Below, piece by piece: positions 36,199 to 44,665 of a DNA stretch of 64,000 bases. A program made the translations under genes and the position numbers. Each line of letters starts with the position of its first letter. Positions within the stretch are counted from its first letter, which is position 1. Location of the stretch: NCBI RefSeq assembly GCF_048320135.1, contig NZ_CP182947.1, positions 124,001 to 188,000 of the forward strand. Reading direction: 5' to 3'. The stretch is from Ideonella_A sakaiensis_A. GTDB lineage: Bacteria > Pseudomonadota > Gammaproteobacteria > Burkholderiales > Burkholderiaceae_C. The notes under the pieces are model-generated. The model had not been told where the DNA came from. It was given only the letters and a program-made list of their open reading frames with translations, and ran no database searches.

Positions 36199-36790
36199 TT
36201 ATACGCCGCTGGTCGCCGAATCGGGCGCGGTCGACGGATTCATCAGTGTCGGACAGGACATCACGGCGCACCGGCAGGAACAGCATCGGCTGCTGCAATT
36301 GAGCGAACGCGATGCGCTGACCGGCCTCTTCAACCGCGCCGGCTTCGATCGTCGCCTCGAGACCGAGTTCGCGCAGGGCCGCGGCGCAGAGCTCGCGATG
36401 CTGTATGTCGACCTCGACCATTTCAAGCCGGTCAACGACCGCCACGGCCATCCGGTCGGCGATCGCCTGCTGCAACTGGTTGCGCAGCGGCTGCTGTCGC
36501 TGGTGCGGCCGACCGACGTCGTCGCACGGCTCGGCGGCGATGAATTTGCATTGCTGCTGTCCGGTGTACGCAACGCATCGAATGCGGCAGCCGTCGCCGA
36601 CAAGGTGGTCGGCGCCGCCGCCAAGCCATTTGTGGTCGACGACCTGTCGCTGCAGATCGGCGCCAGCGTCGGCGTGGCTTTCGGCATCGATCCGGCAGCC
36701 GGTGCGGGCGATCTGATCGCCAGGGCCGATGCGATGCTGTACCGCGCAAAACGTTCCGGCAAGGGCGTCTGGGCCGGCGAGCCGGGTTGA
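36199..36790 (+). pseudogene. GGDEF output domain cut off from its sensor by the IS
   Basis: C-terminal ~195 residues of the interrupted cyclase: the end of the last PAS domain (FISVGQDITAHRQEQHRLLQ) and a GGDEF domain with DALTGLFNRAGFDRRL, LYVDLDHFKPVND and an intact active site in ARLGGDEFALLLSG, plus RPTD as a possible inhibitory site. The frame stays open back into the IS: an ATG at 36140 at the element's edge would give a 216-residue protein holding the whole GGDEF domain. Whether anything drives its expression is unknown, so it is called a fragment here. Confidence 0.88.
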
Positions 36791-36899
36791 TTGTTCGGCG
36801 AATGGCATCGGTTTCCAGGCTTCCGGCCGGCCGAACGCCCTGGTGCCGGCCGATCGGCTAGCATTTGCAGCCGGTCAATCCGAACTGAAGCACCGCCTG

Positions 36900-37472
36900 A
36901 TGAATCTCCGCCTGTCCCTGCCCGGCCTTCGACGCGCTCTGGCGATCGCCTGCCTGATCCTCGGCCCCGCCTTGGCGTCGGCGCAAGCGACCAAACCTTC
37001 CACGACCTACGAGACGATCAAGTGGGAAGCGCTGATGCCGAAGGACTGGGACCCGATGAAGGGCTTGAACCTGCCCACCAGCGGCCTGTTGATCGACGAC
37101 GGCGATCCGCGCAGCCAGGAGTTGATGCGCAAGATGCGCGAGTCCTGGGACAATGCGCCGACCAACGCGAAGATGGACGGTGCCGCGGTGAAGCTGGCCG
37201 GCTATGTGGTGCCGCTGGAGGAATCGAAGGCCGGGCTGAAGGAATTCCTGCTGGTGCCCTATTTCGGCGCCTGCATCCACTCGCCGCCGCCGCCGGCGAA
37301 TCAGATCATCCATGTGCTCGCGAACCCGCCGCTGAAAGGCGTCAACAGCATGGATGCGGTGTGGGCGAGCGGCGTGGTGAATACGCAGCGGCAGAATTCC
37401 GAGATGGGTGTCAGCGGTTATCAGATGAAGGCCGCTCGGGTCGAGCCCTACGTCCCGCCGACGCGCCGCTGA
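36900..37472 (+). CDS. DUF3299 exported protein
   Basis: 190-residue periplasmic protein of DUF3299. Signal peptide: RRALAIACLILGPALASAQA. The family core is VKLAGYVVPLEESKAGLKEFLLVPYFGACIHSPPPPANQ-type sequence, with CIHSPPPPANQIIHV as the signature near residues 125-140. Function is not established; the family frequently sits with ABC transporter and DUF2796 genes connected to zinc. The ATG at 36900 starts the signal peptide. The next gene begins 79 bp later on the same strand. Confidence 0.85.
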   Translation: MNLRLSLPGLRRALAIACLILGPALASAQATKPSTTYETIKWEALMPKDWDPMKGLNLPTSGLLIDDGDPRSQELMRKMRESWDNAPTNAKMDGAAVKLAGYVVPLEESKAGLKEFLLVPYFGACIHSPPPPANQIIHVLANPPLKGVNSMDAVWASGVVNTQRQNSEMGVSGYQMKAARVEPYVPPTRR

Positions 37473-37551
37473 AGAGCCGCGCGCCAGCCCAACGCCGTCG
37501 CCGCGCTGCCGGTGCGGCATCCCACCGTTTCATCTTGCTCGCCACTTGCCA

Positions 37552-38073
37552 ATGATGTTGACCGTTCGTCGATCGATCGCCTGCGCATTGGCAGCCCTGC
37601 CGCTGCTCGGCATCGCCGGCCAGGCGCATGTCCATGGTGCAGCGAAGCTCGACATCGCGATCGATGCGCGAACGCTGGTCATCGCGCTCGACTCGCCGCT
37701 GGACAATCTGCTCGGATTCGAACGTGCGCCGCGCAGCGCGGCCGAGCGATCCAAAACCGACGAAATGGTCGCACGGCTGAAGGCCGGCACTCCGTTTCGC
37801 ATCGACCCTCAGGCCGGCTGCCGGCTCGCCCATGTCGACCTGGTTTCCGCCGTGCTGCAGCTCGGCAGCCAGCCGGCAGCCGCCGCCGGTCATGCCGACC
37901 TGCGTGCCAGCTTCGAGTTTCAGTGCGAGGCTGCCGAGCGCGCCGGTCATGTCGACGTCGAGCTGTTCGGCCACCCCCACATGCAGCGCATCGACGTGCA
38001 GATCGCCGGGCCGACAGGGCAATTCAAGCAACGGCTGACGAAGTCCGCACGACGCGTCCAGCTGGCCCGCTGA
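37552..38073 (+). CDS. DUF2796 (ZrgA-like) periplasmic protein
   Basis: 173-residue exported protein. Signal peptide MMLTVRRSIACALAALPLLG, then AGQAHVHGAAKLDIAIDARTL, the DUF2796 N-terminus with the HVHG motif. The family includes ZrgA, a zinc-binding component of a Vibrio cholerae zinc uptake system. The long His-rich loop of that protein is reduced here, leaving scattered His (HADLRA, GHVDVELFGHPHM). Precedes the ABC ATPase by 12 bp, consistent with a zinc-related operon; metal binding by this protein is inferred. Confidence 0.8.
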   Translation: MMLTVRRSIACALAALPLLGIAGQAHVHGAAKLDIAIDARTLVIALDSPLDNLLGFERAPRSAAERSKTDEMVARLKAGTPFRIDPQAGCRLAHVDLVSAVLQLGSQPAAAAGHADLRASFEFQCEAAERAGHVDVELFGHPHMQRIDVQIAGPTGQFKQRLTKSARRVQLAR

Positions 38074-38085
38074 CAACGGCCGCGC

Positions 38086-38823
38086 ATGATCGACGTTCGC
38101 GACTTGCGTTTCCGCTGGCCGCACGCTGGCGACGATTGCCTGCAGATCGACAGCTGGCAGGTGGCCGCCGGACGCAGCGTCTTCCTGCATGGCCCGAGCG
38201 GCGGCGGCAAGAGCAGCCTGCTCGGCCTGCTGGCCGGCGTCACGTTGCCGCGCAGCGGCCACGTCAGTCTGCTCGGCCAGGCGTGGAACGACTTGTCGGG
38301 CACGCGCCGCGACGCCTTCCGGGCCGACCATGTCGGCTACATCTTCCAGCAGTTCAATCTGCTGCCGTACCTGAACGTGGTCGACAACGTGCTGCTGCCT
38401 TGCCGCTTCTCGGCACGCCGCGCTCAGCGTGCAGCCAGCGTTGCCGGTTCGCCGCTTGCGGCAGCCCGGCAGTTGCTGCTCGAGGTCGGAATGAGCGAGG
38501 GTTTATGGGAGCGCCCGGCGGCCCAGCTGTCGGTCGGCCAGCAGCAGCGGGTGGCCGCTGCACGGGCGTTGATCGGCCGCCCCGAACTGGTCATTGCCGA
38601 CGAGCCGACTTCGGCGCTCGACACGCCGCTGCGCGATGCCTTCATGGATCTGCTGATCGACGAATGCCGTGCCGCCGGCAGCACCCTGGTCTTCGTCAGC
38701 CACGATGAGCGGCTCGCCAACCGTTTCAACGAGTGCCTGGCGCTCGCCGACATCAATCTGGCCGGGCCATCCGGGCGTGGCCTGCAGCCAGCCGCACCGT
38801 TCGAGCGGGCGCCGACGGCATGA
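38086..38823 (+). CDS. ABC transporter ATP-binding protein (LolD/MacB type)
   Basis: 245-residue ATPase of the LolD/MacB/FtsE branch. Walker A GPSGGGKSS near residue 37, Q-loop YIFQQFNLLPYL, signature LSVGQQQRVAAARAL and Walker B LVIADEPTSALD, H-loop VFVSHDE. It powers the permease whose ATG overlaps its stop (ATGA). Substrate is not shown; with DUF2796 and DUF3299 neighbours a Zrg-like zinc role is likely. Confidence 0.92.
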   Translation: MIDVRDLRFRWPHAGDDCLQIDSWQVAAGRSVFLHGPSGGGKSSLLGLLAGVTLPRSGHVSLLGQAWNDLSGTRRDAFRADHVGYIFQQFNLLPYLNVVDNVLLPCRFSARRAQRAASVAGSPLAAARQLLLEVGMSEGLWERPAAQLSVGQQQRVAAARALIGRPELVIADEPTSALDTPLRDAFMDLLIDECRAAGSTLVFVSHDERLANRFNECLALADINLAGPSGRGLQPAAPFERAPTA

Positions 38824-40094
38824 AACCCGTCCTCGGCATCGCCTGGCGCAGCGCCTGGCACCGGCGCGCGACGCTGGCGCTGGTGGTCTCGTGCGTCGCG
38901 TTGTCGACCCTTCTGCTGCTCGGCGTCGAACGTGTTCGCGCCGATGTGCGCAGCAATTTTTCTCAATCGGTCAGCGGCACCGACCTGATCGTCGGCGCGC
39001 GCACCGGCTCGCTGCAACTGCTGCTGTATTCGGTGTTCCGGGTCGGTGGTGCGACCAGCAATGTGCGCATGGACAGCCTGCGCGAGATCGCCGGCCATCG
39101 CTCCGTGGCCTGGCTGGTGCCGTTGTCGCTCGGTGATTCGCACCGCGGTTTTCCGGTCCTCGGCACGACGGCGGACTATTTCAGCCGCTTTCTTTATGGC
39201 GATCGCCAGCCGCTGGTGCTCGCCGAAGGCCGCGCCTTCGACGGCACGAGCGCGGGGCTGTACGACGCGGTGATCGGTGCCGAGGTCGCCGAGGCGCTGG
39301 CCTACCGGCTCGGCGAGCGAATCACGCTCAGCCACGGCGGCGGCACGATCGAGGGCAACGACCATGCCGACAAACCCTTCACCGTCGTCGGCATCCTCGC
39401 GCGCACCGGCACGCCGGTCGACCGCACCGTGCACGTCAGCCTCGAAGCGATCGAGGCAATCCATATCGACTGGATCGCCGGCGTACCGCTGCCAGGCCGC
39501 ACGCTCGATGCCGAGCAGGCACACGCGGCCAACCTGCAACCGAAGAAGGTGACGGCCGCGCTGGTCGGCCTGAAGAATCGCGCAGCCGTCTTTTCGGTGC
39601 AGCGCGCGGTCAACGAGTTTGCCGGCGAGCCGCTGATGGCGGTATTGCCCGGCGTCGCGCTCGATGAATTGTGGGACGTCGTCGGCGTCGGCGAGCGCGC
39701 GCTGCTCGCGATGTCGGCGCTGGTCGCGCTGGTCAGCCTGCTCGGACTGGTCGCCGTGGTGTTGACCGGCCTGAACGAGCGGCGCCGCGAACTCGCGGTG
39801 CTGCGAGCGGTCGGCGCGGCGCCGCGCCATGTGCTGCTGATGCTGGCCGCCGAAGGTGGCCTGATCACCTTGCTCGGCGCCGGCCTTGGCGTCGTGCTGA
39901 CCGGGCTGGCGCTGGTCTCGGCCGCGCCGTGGGTGCAGGCCAGTTATGGCATCGACTTGAGCCTCGATGCGCCGTCGTCGACGCAATGGGCCCTGCTCGG
40001 TGCGGTTGTCGCCGCGGGTTTTCTCGCCAGCCTGCTGCCCGGCTGGCGTGCCTACCGGATCTCGCTTGCCGACGGCTTGTCGCCGAAGGCTTGA
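38820..40094 (+). CDS. FtsX/MacB-type ABC transporter permease
   Basis: 424-residue permease with one N-terminal membrane helix (TLALVVSCVALSTLLLLGVE), a periplasmic MacB_PCD-like domain of about 230 residues, then a FtsX domain with three helices (LLAMSALVALVSLLGLVAVVL, a helix near GLITLLGAGLGVVLTGLALV, and a last one near LGAVVAAGFLASLLPGW). NERRRELAVLRAVGA is the family's cytosolic loop. ATGA overlap with the ATPase gene. Such permeases usually move substances between the inner membrane and periplasm rather than across the inner membrane; cargo is unknown. Confidence 0.9.
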   Translation: MKPVLGIAWRSAWHRRATLALVVSCVALSTLLLLGVERVRADVRSNFSQSVSGTDLIVGARTGSLQLLLYSVFRVGGATSNVRMDSLREIAGHRSVAWLVPLSLGDSHRGFPVLGTTADYFSRFLYGDRQPLVLAEGRAFDGTSAGLYDAVIGAEVAEALAYRLGERITLSHGGGTIEGNDHADKPFTVVGILARTGTPVDRTVHVSLEAIEAIHIDWIAGVPLPGRTLDAEQAHAANLQPKKVTAALVGLKNRAAVFSVQRAVNEFAGEPLMAVLPGVALDELWDVVGVGERALLAMSALVALVSLLGLVAVVLTGLNERRRELAVLRAVGAAPRHVLLMLAAEGGLITLLGAGLGVVLTGLALVSAAPWVQASYGIDLSLDAPSSTQWALLGAVVAAGFLASLLPGWRAYRISLADGLSPKA

Positions 40095-40137
40095 AAATCC
40101 TTCAGACTTGCAGCAACGACGATCGATGGAGATGACG

Positions 40138-40362
40138 ATGAAACTCGCTGCCGCCGCGCTTGCCCTGTTGTTGACGTCGGCGTGCGCCACCGGTGTGCCA
40201 GACCTCGAGATTGCGCTTGTCGAGCGGACCTGCTCGCAATGGTGCATCGACAAACACCCGAAATGTGCATTCACCGGCGCGATCGTCGAGCCAAAGACCG
40301 ACGAGCTGCGTGCCTGCCACAAAAGCTTCATTTCCTGCGTGCGCAGTTGTCCGCCGCGTTGA
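40138..40362 (+). CDS. Small cysteine-rich putative lipoprotein
   Basis: 74-residue protein starting MKLAAAALALLLTSACATG, a lipoprotein-type signal with Cys as the lipidation site. The mature part has six more Cys (TCSQWC, PKC, RACHKSFISCVRSC), suggesting disulfides or metal binding in the periplasm. GGAG precedes the chosen ATG; in-frame ATGs at 40126 and 40132 are possible. No family recognised. It follows the ABC permease by 43 bp on the same strand and may belong to that cluster. Confidence 0.7.
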   Translation: MKLAAAALALLLTSACATGVPDLEIALVERTCSQWCIDKHPKCAFTGAIVEPKTDELRACHKSFISCVRSCPPR

Positions 40363-40482
40363 GCGGGGCGCCATCACGCGGCACGTTTCGTGCGGCACGG
40401 CAAGACATCCCCTCGTCAGTTTCTCCGCGGTCGACCCGATGCACATAAGCTCAGGTCGATCCCATTCCCGACTGGAGCCCCC

Positions 40483-41667
40483 ATGCAGAGTTTTGACGCC
40501 ATCGTGATCGGTGCTGGCGTGATCGGCAGTTCGGTTGCCTATCACCTTGCCCGCCTCGGGGCCGGCCGCGTGCTGGTGCTCGATCGCCTGCAGATCGGCG
40601 CTGGCACCAGCACGCAGTCGTCCGGCATATTGCGCACGCATTATTCGGTGATCGAAAACGTCGAACTGGCAAAACGCTCGTGGTCGGTCTTCAACAATTT
40701 TGCCGCCTACATCGGCGATGACGATGCATCGGCCGGACTGGTCAAGTGCGGCTACCTGATTGCCGCGCCCGACGGTGACAAGCTCGAACCGCTGCGCGCG
40801 GCGCTCGACGGGCAAAGCAGCATGGGCATCGAGGTGCAGTTGATCGACCAGGCCGCGGCGCGCGATCTGCTGCCGATCGCGCGCTTCGACGACGCCGCAT
40901 TGATCGGCTTCGAACCCGAGGCCGGTTTTGCCGATGCCTATCTGGTCGCCACCGGTTTTGCCCGTGCGGCCCGACGTCTCGGCGTGAAGATCATCGAAGG
41001 CGTCAATGTCGAACGCCTGCTGATCGACGACGGCCGCGTGCTTGGCGTCGAAACGAACCAGGGCATTTTCCACAGCGACACCGTGATCAGCACGCAGAAC
41101 ATCTGGGCCACCGACATCGAGAAATGGACCGGCGTGCCGACGCCGGTGAAGGCCGAGCGCCATGCGGTGCTCGCACTCGAAGGGCCGGATGCCTACAGCT
41201 TCAAGATGCCGGTTTTCAAGGACCTCGGATCCCCGGGCATGTTGTACTGCCGCAGCTATGGCGGCAGGCAGATGCTGGTCAGCGAAGGCACGGTCGGCGA
41301 GACGCTCGCCGAACCCGACAACGAGCAGGGCGACATCTCGATGGACTACGTCGTCGAGGTCGGCGCCCAGGTCGCCGAACGGTTTCCGTCATTCGGCGAA
41401 GCCGGGCTGGCATCGTCATGGACCGGTGTCTACGACGTGACGCCGGATTGGAACCCGGTTCTCGGCCGCCTGCCCGACGTGCCCGGCCTGGTCGTTGGCT
41501 ACGGCTTCTCCGGCCACGGCTTCAAGCTGTCGCCGGGTGTCGGCATGGTGCTTGCGCAAGAAGCATTGGAATTGCCGACCGATGTGCCGCTGACGCCGTA
41601 TGCGCACGAGCGTTTCCGCAAAGGTCAGTTGCTGACCGGACGGTATGGGCTGGGTGCGGTGTCGTGA
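40483..41667 (+). CDS. FAD-dependent amine/amino acid oxidoreductase (DAO family)
   Basis: 394-residue flavoenzyme of the DadA/sarcosine oxidase beta-subunit type. The dinucleotide-binding fold is at the N-terminus: FDAIVIGAGVIGSSVAYHLA, followed by VLVLDRLQIGAGTSTQSSGI, which marks this subfamily. The C-terminal FAD site is VVGYGFSGHGFKLSPGVG. TGVYDVTPDWNPVLG is also typical of sarcosine/dimethylglycine-like oxidases. It lacks a signal peptide. The electron acceptor and amine substrate are not clear and there is no partner subunit nearby. The ATG at 40483 is used; the longer frame has no similarity. Confidence 0.88.
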   Translation: MQSFDAIVIGAGVIGSSVAYHLARLGAGRVLVLDRLQIGAGTSTQSSGILRTHYSVIENVELAKRSWSVFNNFAAYIGDDDASAGLVKCGYLIAAPDGDKLEPLRAALDGQSSMGIEVQLIDQAAARDLLPIARFDDAALIGFEPEAGFADAYLVATGFARAARRLGVKIIEGVNVERLLIDDGRVLGVETNQGIFHSDTVISTQNIWATDIEKWTGVPTPVKAERHAVLALEGPDAYSFKMPVFKDLGSPGMLYCRSYGGRQMLVSEGTVGETLAEPDNEQGDISMDYVVEVGAQVAERFPSFGEAGLASSWTGVYDVTPDWNPVLGRLPDVPGLVVGYGFSGHGFKLSPGVGMVLAQEALELPTDVPLTPYAHERFRKGQLLTGRYGLGAVS

Positions 41668-41709
41668 TCGGCCTGCGAACGGGAGTTCTGGCACGAACGA
41701 CGCCCATGA

Positions 41710-41733
41710 AAAAAGCCCCTTCCGGGGCTTTTT
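41710..41733. terminator. Bidirectional terminator between oxidoreductase and tRNA-Ser
   Basis: AAAAAGCCCC and GGGGCTTTTT pair over 10 bp with a 4-nt loop, giving a T-run on each strand. It can end both the oxidoreductase transcript and the minus-strand tRNA-Ser/lysC side. Confidence 0.85.
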
Positions 41734-41745
41734 CATTCTTGTTGT

Positions 41746-41838
41746 TGGCGGAGCCGGAGGGATTCGAACCCTCGAAGCAGGTTTTGCCCGCTTACTCCCT
41801 TAGCAGGGGAGCACCTTCGGCCACTCGGTCACAGCTCC
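41746..41838 (-). tRNA. tRNA-Ser (anticodon GCT)
   Basis: 93-nt type II tRNA on the minus strand. Acceptor GGAGCTG pairs with CGGCTCC, discriminator G and encoded CCA follow. Anticodon stem CTCCC/GGGAG encloses CTGCTAA, giving anticodon GCT for AGC/AGU serine codons. The long variable arm (TAAGCGGGCAAAACCTGCTT) and T arm GAGGGTTCGAATCCCTC are standard. Confidence 0.96.
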
Positions 41839-41897
41839 AGCACAGCCCGCATTCTAACCCGATGCGGAAGGGGTTCCGCTGCTCGCGCAGCCGGTTT

Positions 41898-43166
41898 TCA
41901 GCTCCCGGTTTGCTCCAGGTCGAAGGCCTTGTGCAGCGTGCGCACGGCCAGCTCCATGTATTTCTCGTCGATCACGACGCTGGTCTTGATCTCGCTGGTC
42001 GAGATCATCTGGATGTTGATGCCCTCTTCGGCCAGTGCGCGGAACATCTTGCTCGCGACGCCGACGTGCGAGCGCATGCCGATGCCGACGATGCTGACCT
42101 TGCAGATCTTCGGATCGCCGGTCAGTTCGGCGCCGCCGGTGGTCGGCAGCACCGCCGACTTCAGCAAGTCCATCGTGCGCTGGTAGTCGTTGCGATGGAC
42201 GGTGAACGAGAAGTCGGTGCGGCCATCGTGCGAGACGTTCTGGATGATCACGTCGACATCGATGTTGGCCTCGGCAACCGGGCCGAGGATGTGAAACGCG
42301 ATGCCCGGCTTGTCGGGCACGCCGAGCAGGCTGATCTTGGCTTCGTCGCGGTTGAACGCGATTCCTGAAACGACGGCTTGTTCCATTTTTTCATCTTCCT
42401 CGAATGTGATCAGCGTGCCGGATTCGGCTTCCTCGTCGATGTCGATATCCCACGGTGTGAAGCTCGACAACACGCGCAACGGCACGCGGTATTTGCCGGC
42501 AAATTCGACCGAGCGGATCTGCAGCACCTTCGAGCCGAGGCTTGCCATCTCGAGCATTTCCTCGAAGCTGATCGTGTGCAGGCGGCGCGCCTCGGCAACG
42601 ATGCGCGGGTCGGTGGTGTAGACGCCATCGACATCGGTATAGATCAGGCACTCCTCGGCCTTCAGCGCGGCCGCGACCGCAACCGCCGAGGTGTCCGAGC
42701 CGCCGCGGCCGAGCGTCGAGATGTTGCCGTCGGCGTCGACACCTTGGAAGCCGGTGATCACGACCACCTTGCCGGCGGCCAGATCGGCGCGCACGCGGCT
42801 GTCGTCGATGCTTTCGATGCGCGCCTTCGTGAATGAGCTGTCGGTGCGGATCGGCACTTGCCAACCGGCATAACTGACCGCTTCCATGCCTTCGGCCTGC
42901 AACGCCAGCGACAGCAGGCCGACCGAGACCTGCTCGCCGGTCGACGCGATCATGTCGAGCTCGCGCAGCATCGACGGGGTCACCATCTCCGGCGACAACT
43001 CCTTCGCCAAGCCGAGCAGGCGATTCGTTTCGCCGCTCATCGCCGATGGCACGACGATCATCTGGTGCCCTGCCCTCGCCCATTTGGCAACGCGTTTGGC
43101 GACATTGCGGATGCGCTCGGGCGAACCCATTGAGGTGCCGCCGTATTTGTGAACGATGAGTGCCAT
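41898..43166 (-). CDS. lysC: Aspartate kinase
   Basis: 422-residue aspartokinase, first step to lysine, threonine and methionine. Kinase domain starts ALIVHKYGGTSMGSPERI, with TSTGEQVSVGLL-like ASTGEQVSVGLLSLAL and FQGVDADGNISTLGRGGSDT. Two C-terminal ACT domains follow (ISLLGVPDKPGIAF and VSIVGIGMRSHVGVASKMF) for feedback inhibition, as in the single-polypeptide class. Ends about 60 bp before tRNA-Ser. It is the last gene of the cysS-alkA-accA-tilS-lysC line; a 93-bp gap from tilS may hold its own promoter. Confidence 0.96.
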   Translation of the reverse strand: MALIVHKYGGTSMGSPERIRNVAKRVAKWARAGHQMIVVPSAMSGETNRLLGLAKELSPEMVTPSMLRELDMIASTGEQVSVGLLSLALQAEGMEAVSYAGWQVPIRTDSSFTKARIESIDDSRVRADLAAGKVVVITGFQGVDADGNISTLGRGGSDTSAVAVAAALKAEECLIYTDVDGVYTTDPRIVAEARRLHTISFEEMLEMASLGSKVLQIRSVEFAGKYRVPLRVLSSFTPWDIDIDEEAESGTLITFEEDEKMEQAVVSGIAFNRDEAKISLLGVPDKPGIAFHILGPVAEANIDVDVIIQNVSHDGRTDFSFTVHRNDYQRTMDLLKSAVLPTTGGAELTGDPKICKVSIVGIGMRSHVGVASKMFRALAEEGINIQMISTSEIKTSVVIDEKYMELAVRTLHKAFDLEQTGS

Positions 43167-43259
43167 GGTGCAGGTCTGGGACGTGAACCGCCTCGGCCTG
43201 GCCGGCCGTGGCGCAAAGCCCGCGATTTTAACCGGCTTGCCCGCAGGCCCGCTGGCCGT

Positions 43260-44642
43260 TCACTCTGCCGCTTCGTCGGGCAGCCAATCGAGGCGGACCA
43301 GATCGTCGCCAACGGCCACCGTGCAGCGCGCATCGAGGCCGAGGCCGGCGACAAACAGCAATTCGTCACCGTCGTAGAGCAGCGGGCCGTCACGCAGCCA
43401 AGCCGGCACATCGGCGGCCTGGAACTGTTTTTTCAGGCTGCGCGCCGGCCGCGCCGGCCCGGCCTGGAAATTTTCGCCGCCGGTGCGACGCCGCACTGCG
43501 AGCGCGGCCAGTCGGCGCAGCGGAACACCGTCGCCGGCAACGGCTTCGACACGCAAACGACCGCGCCAGCCGGGTACGCGATGAAGGCCCGTGCCATCGA
43601 TCGACATCAAGCGCGCAACGTCGTCTGCCGTCGTTTTCGCCAAGCGCCCGGCCGCTGCACCGCCGGCGACAAACCGAAGCCTGCCGCGGATATCGAGCAG
43701 CCGATCGTCGCCCCAGTCCCAGAACCGCCCGCCGCGGGCCGCGGGGGCCTCATCCGCTGCAGTCGGCCACTCGCTGAGCAGTCGTTCGACCAGCGATGCG
43801 GGTGCCGGCCGGCCGGCATGTTGTTGCAGCCAGGCACGCAATACATTGCTGCGCCGCGCCGTCGACAACGCGAGCCATGGCCGATGCAACAGTTCGCCCG
43901 CCGCGCCGGTTGTTGCCAGATCGATTGTCGCCAGTTCCTGCAATGCGGCTGTGGCCTGCTGCGCCCAGCGGGCCGCATCGCCGAGTGTCCGTTCGGCGTC
44001 GGGAAAGGCCTGCAACAGCCCGGGCCAGACTTGATGGCGCAGGCGGTTGCGTGCATAGCGCAGATCGTCGTTGCTGTCGTCGTCGACGTGGGCCAGTCGA
44101 TGCCGTGCGACATAGGCATCGATCCCCGACCGCGGCTGTTCCAGCCATGGCCGCAGCCAATGGATGCCGTCGCGCTGCACGGCCGCCGGCATTGCGGCGA
44201 TGCCGGCCACGCCGGCGCCGCGCAAGGCCTGCAGCAAAAAGGTTTCCGCCTGATCGCGCCGATGGTGCGCCAGCAGCACGGTGTCGCAGCCGGCAGCCAG
44301 CGCCATCCGCCGCAGCGCGACATAACGGACACGGCGCGCCCAGGCCTCGATGCTGTCGCCCACTGCCGGACGCTCGTCGATGCGTTCGCAGATCAGCCGC
44401 AGCGCCGCGCCGCGGCGAGCCCACGCGCTGCACCGCGCGCGCAGGCTGCGTTGCCATTCGTCGGCCTGCGGCAGCAGACCATGGTTGACGTGCAGGGCGA
44501 TCACCTGCAGATTGAGTTCGGCTGCCGAGCGAAGTGTCGCATGCAGCAGCGCGGTCGAATCGCGCCCACCGCTGCAGGCGACCGCAACGAGCGGCTGCTG
44601 CTGAAGTGCTGCGCGGCGCCGCGGTGCTTCGGCACGGACCAT
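43260..44642 (-). CDS. tilS: tRNA(Ile)-lysidine synthase
   Basis: 460-residue ATP-dependent enzyme that changes C34 of the CAU anticodon of tRNA-Ile to lysidine. PP-loop motif VACSGGRDSTALLHA near residues 21-35, with HVNHGLLPQADEW and LLAHHRRDQAETFLLQALRGAG following, then the TilS middle domain and a C-terminal substrate-binding domain. Follows accA by 23 bp on the minus strand. Normal length. Confidence 0.94.
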   Translation of the reverse strand: MVRAEAPRRRAALQQQPLVAVACSGGRDSTALLHATLRSAAELNLQVIALHVNHGLLPQADEWQRSLRARCSAWARRGAALRLICERIDERPAVGDSIEAWARRVRYVALRRMALAAGCDTVLLAHHRRDQAETFLLQALRGAGVAGIAAMPAAVQRDGIHWLRPWLEQPRSGIDAYVARHRLAHVDDDSNDDLRYARNRLRHQVWPGLLQAFPDAERTLGDAARWAQQATAALQELATIDLATTGAAGELLHRPWLALSTARRSNVLRAWLQQHAGRPAPASLVERLLSEWPTAADEAPAARGGRFWDWGDDRLLDIRGRLRFVAGGAAAGRLAKTTADDVARLMSIDGTGLHRVPGWRGRLRVEAVAGDGVPLRRLAALAVRRRTGGENFQAGPARPARSLKKQFQAADVPAWLRDGPLLYDGDELLFVAGLGLDARCTVAVGDDLVRLDWLPDEAAE

Positions 44643-44665
44643 CGACAGCGCCGTCGCGACCGGAC

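Noticed and set aside
34946..36790. A 614-residue plus-strand frame spanning the IS and the GGDEF domain as a real fusion gene
   Set aside because: The first ~400 residues are antisense to the transposase and have no domain; only the GGDEF part is real.
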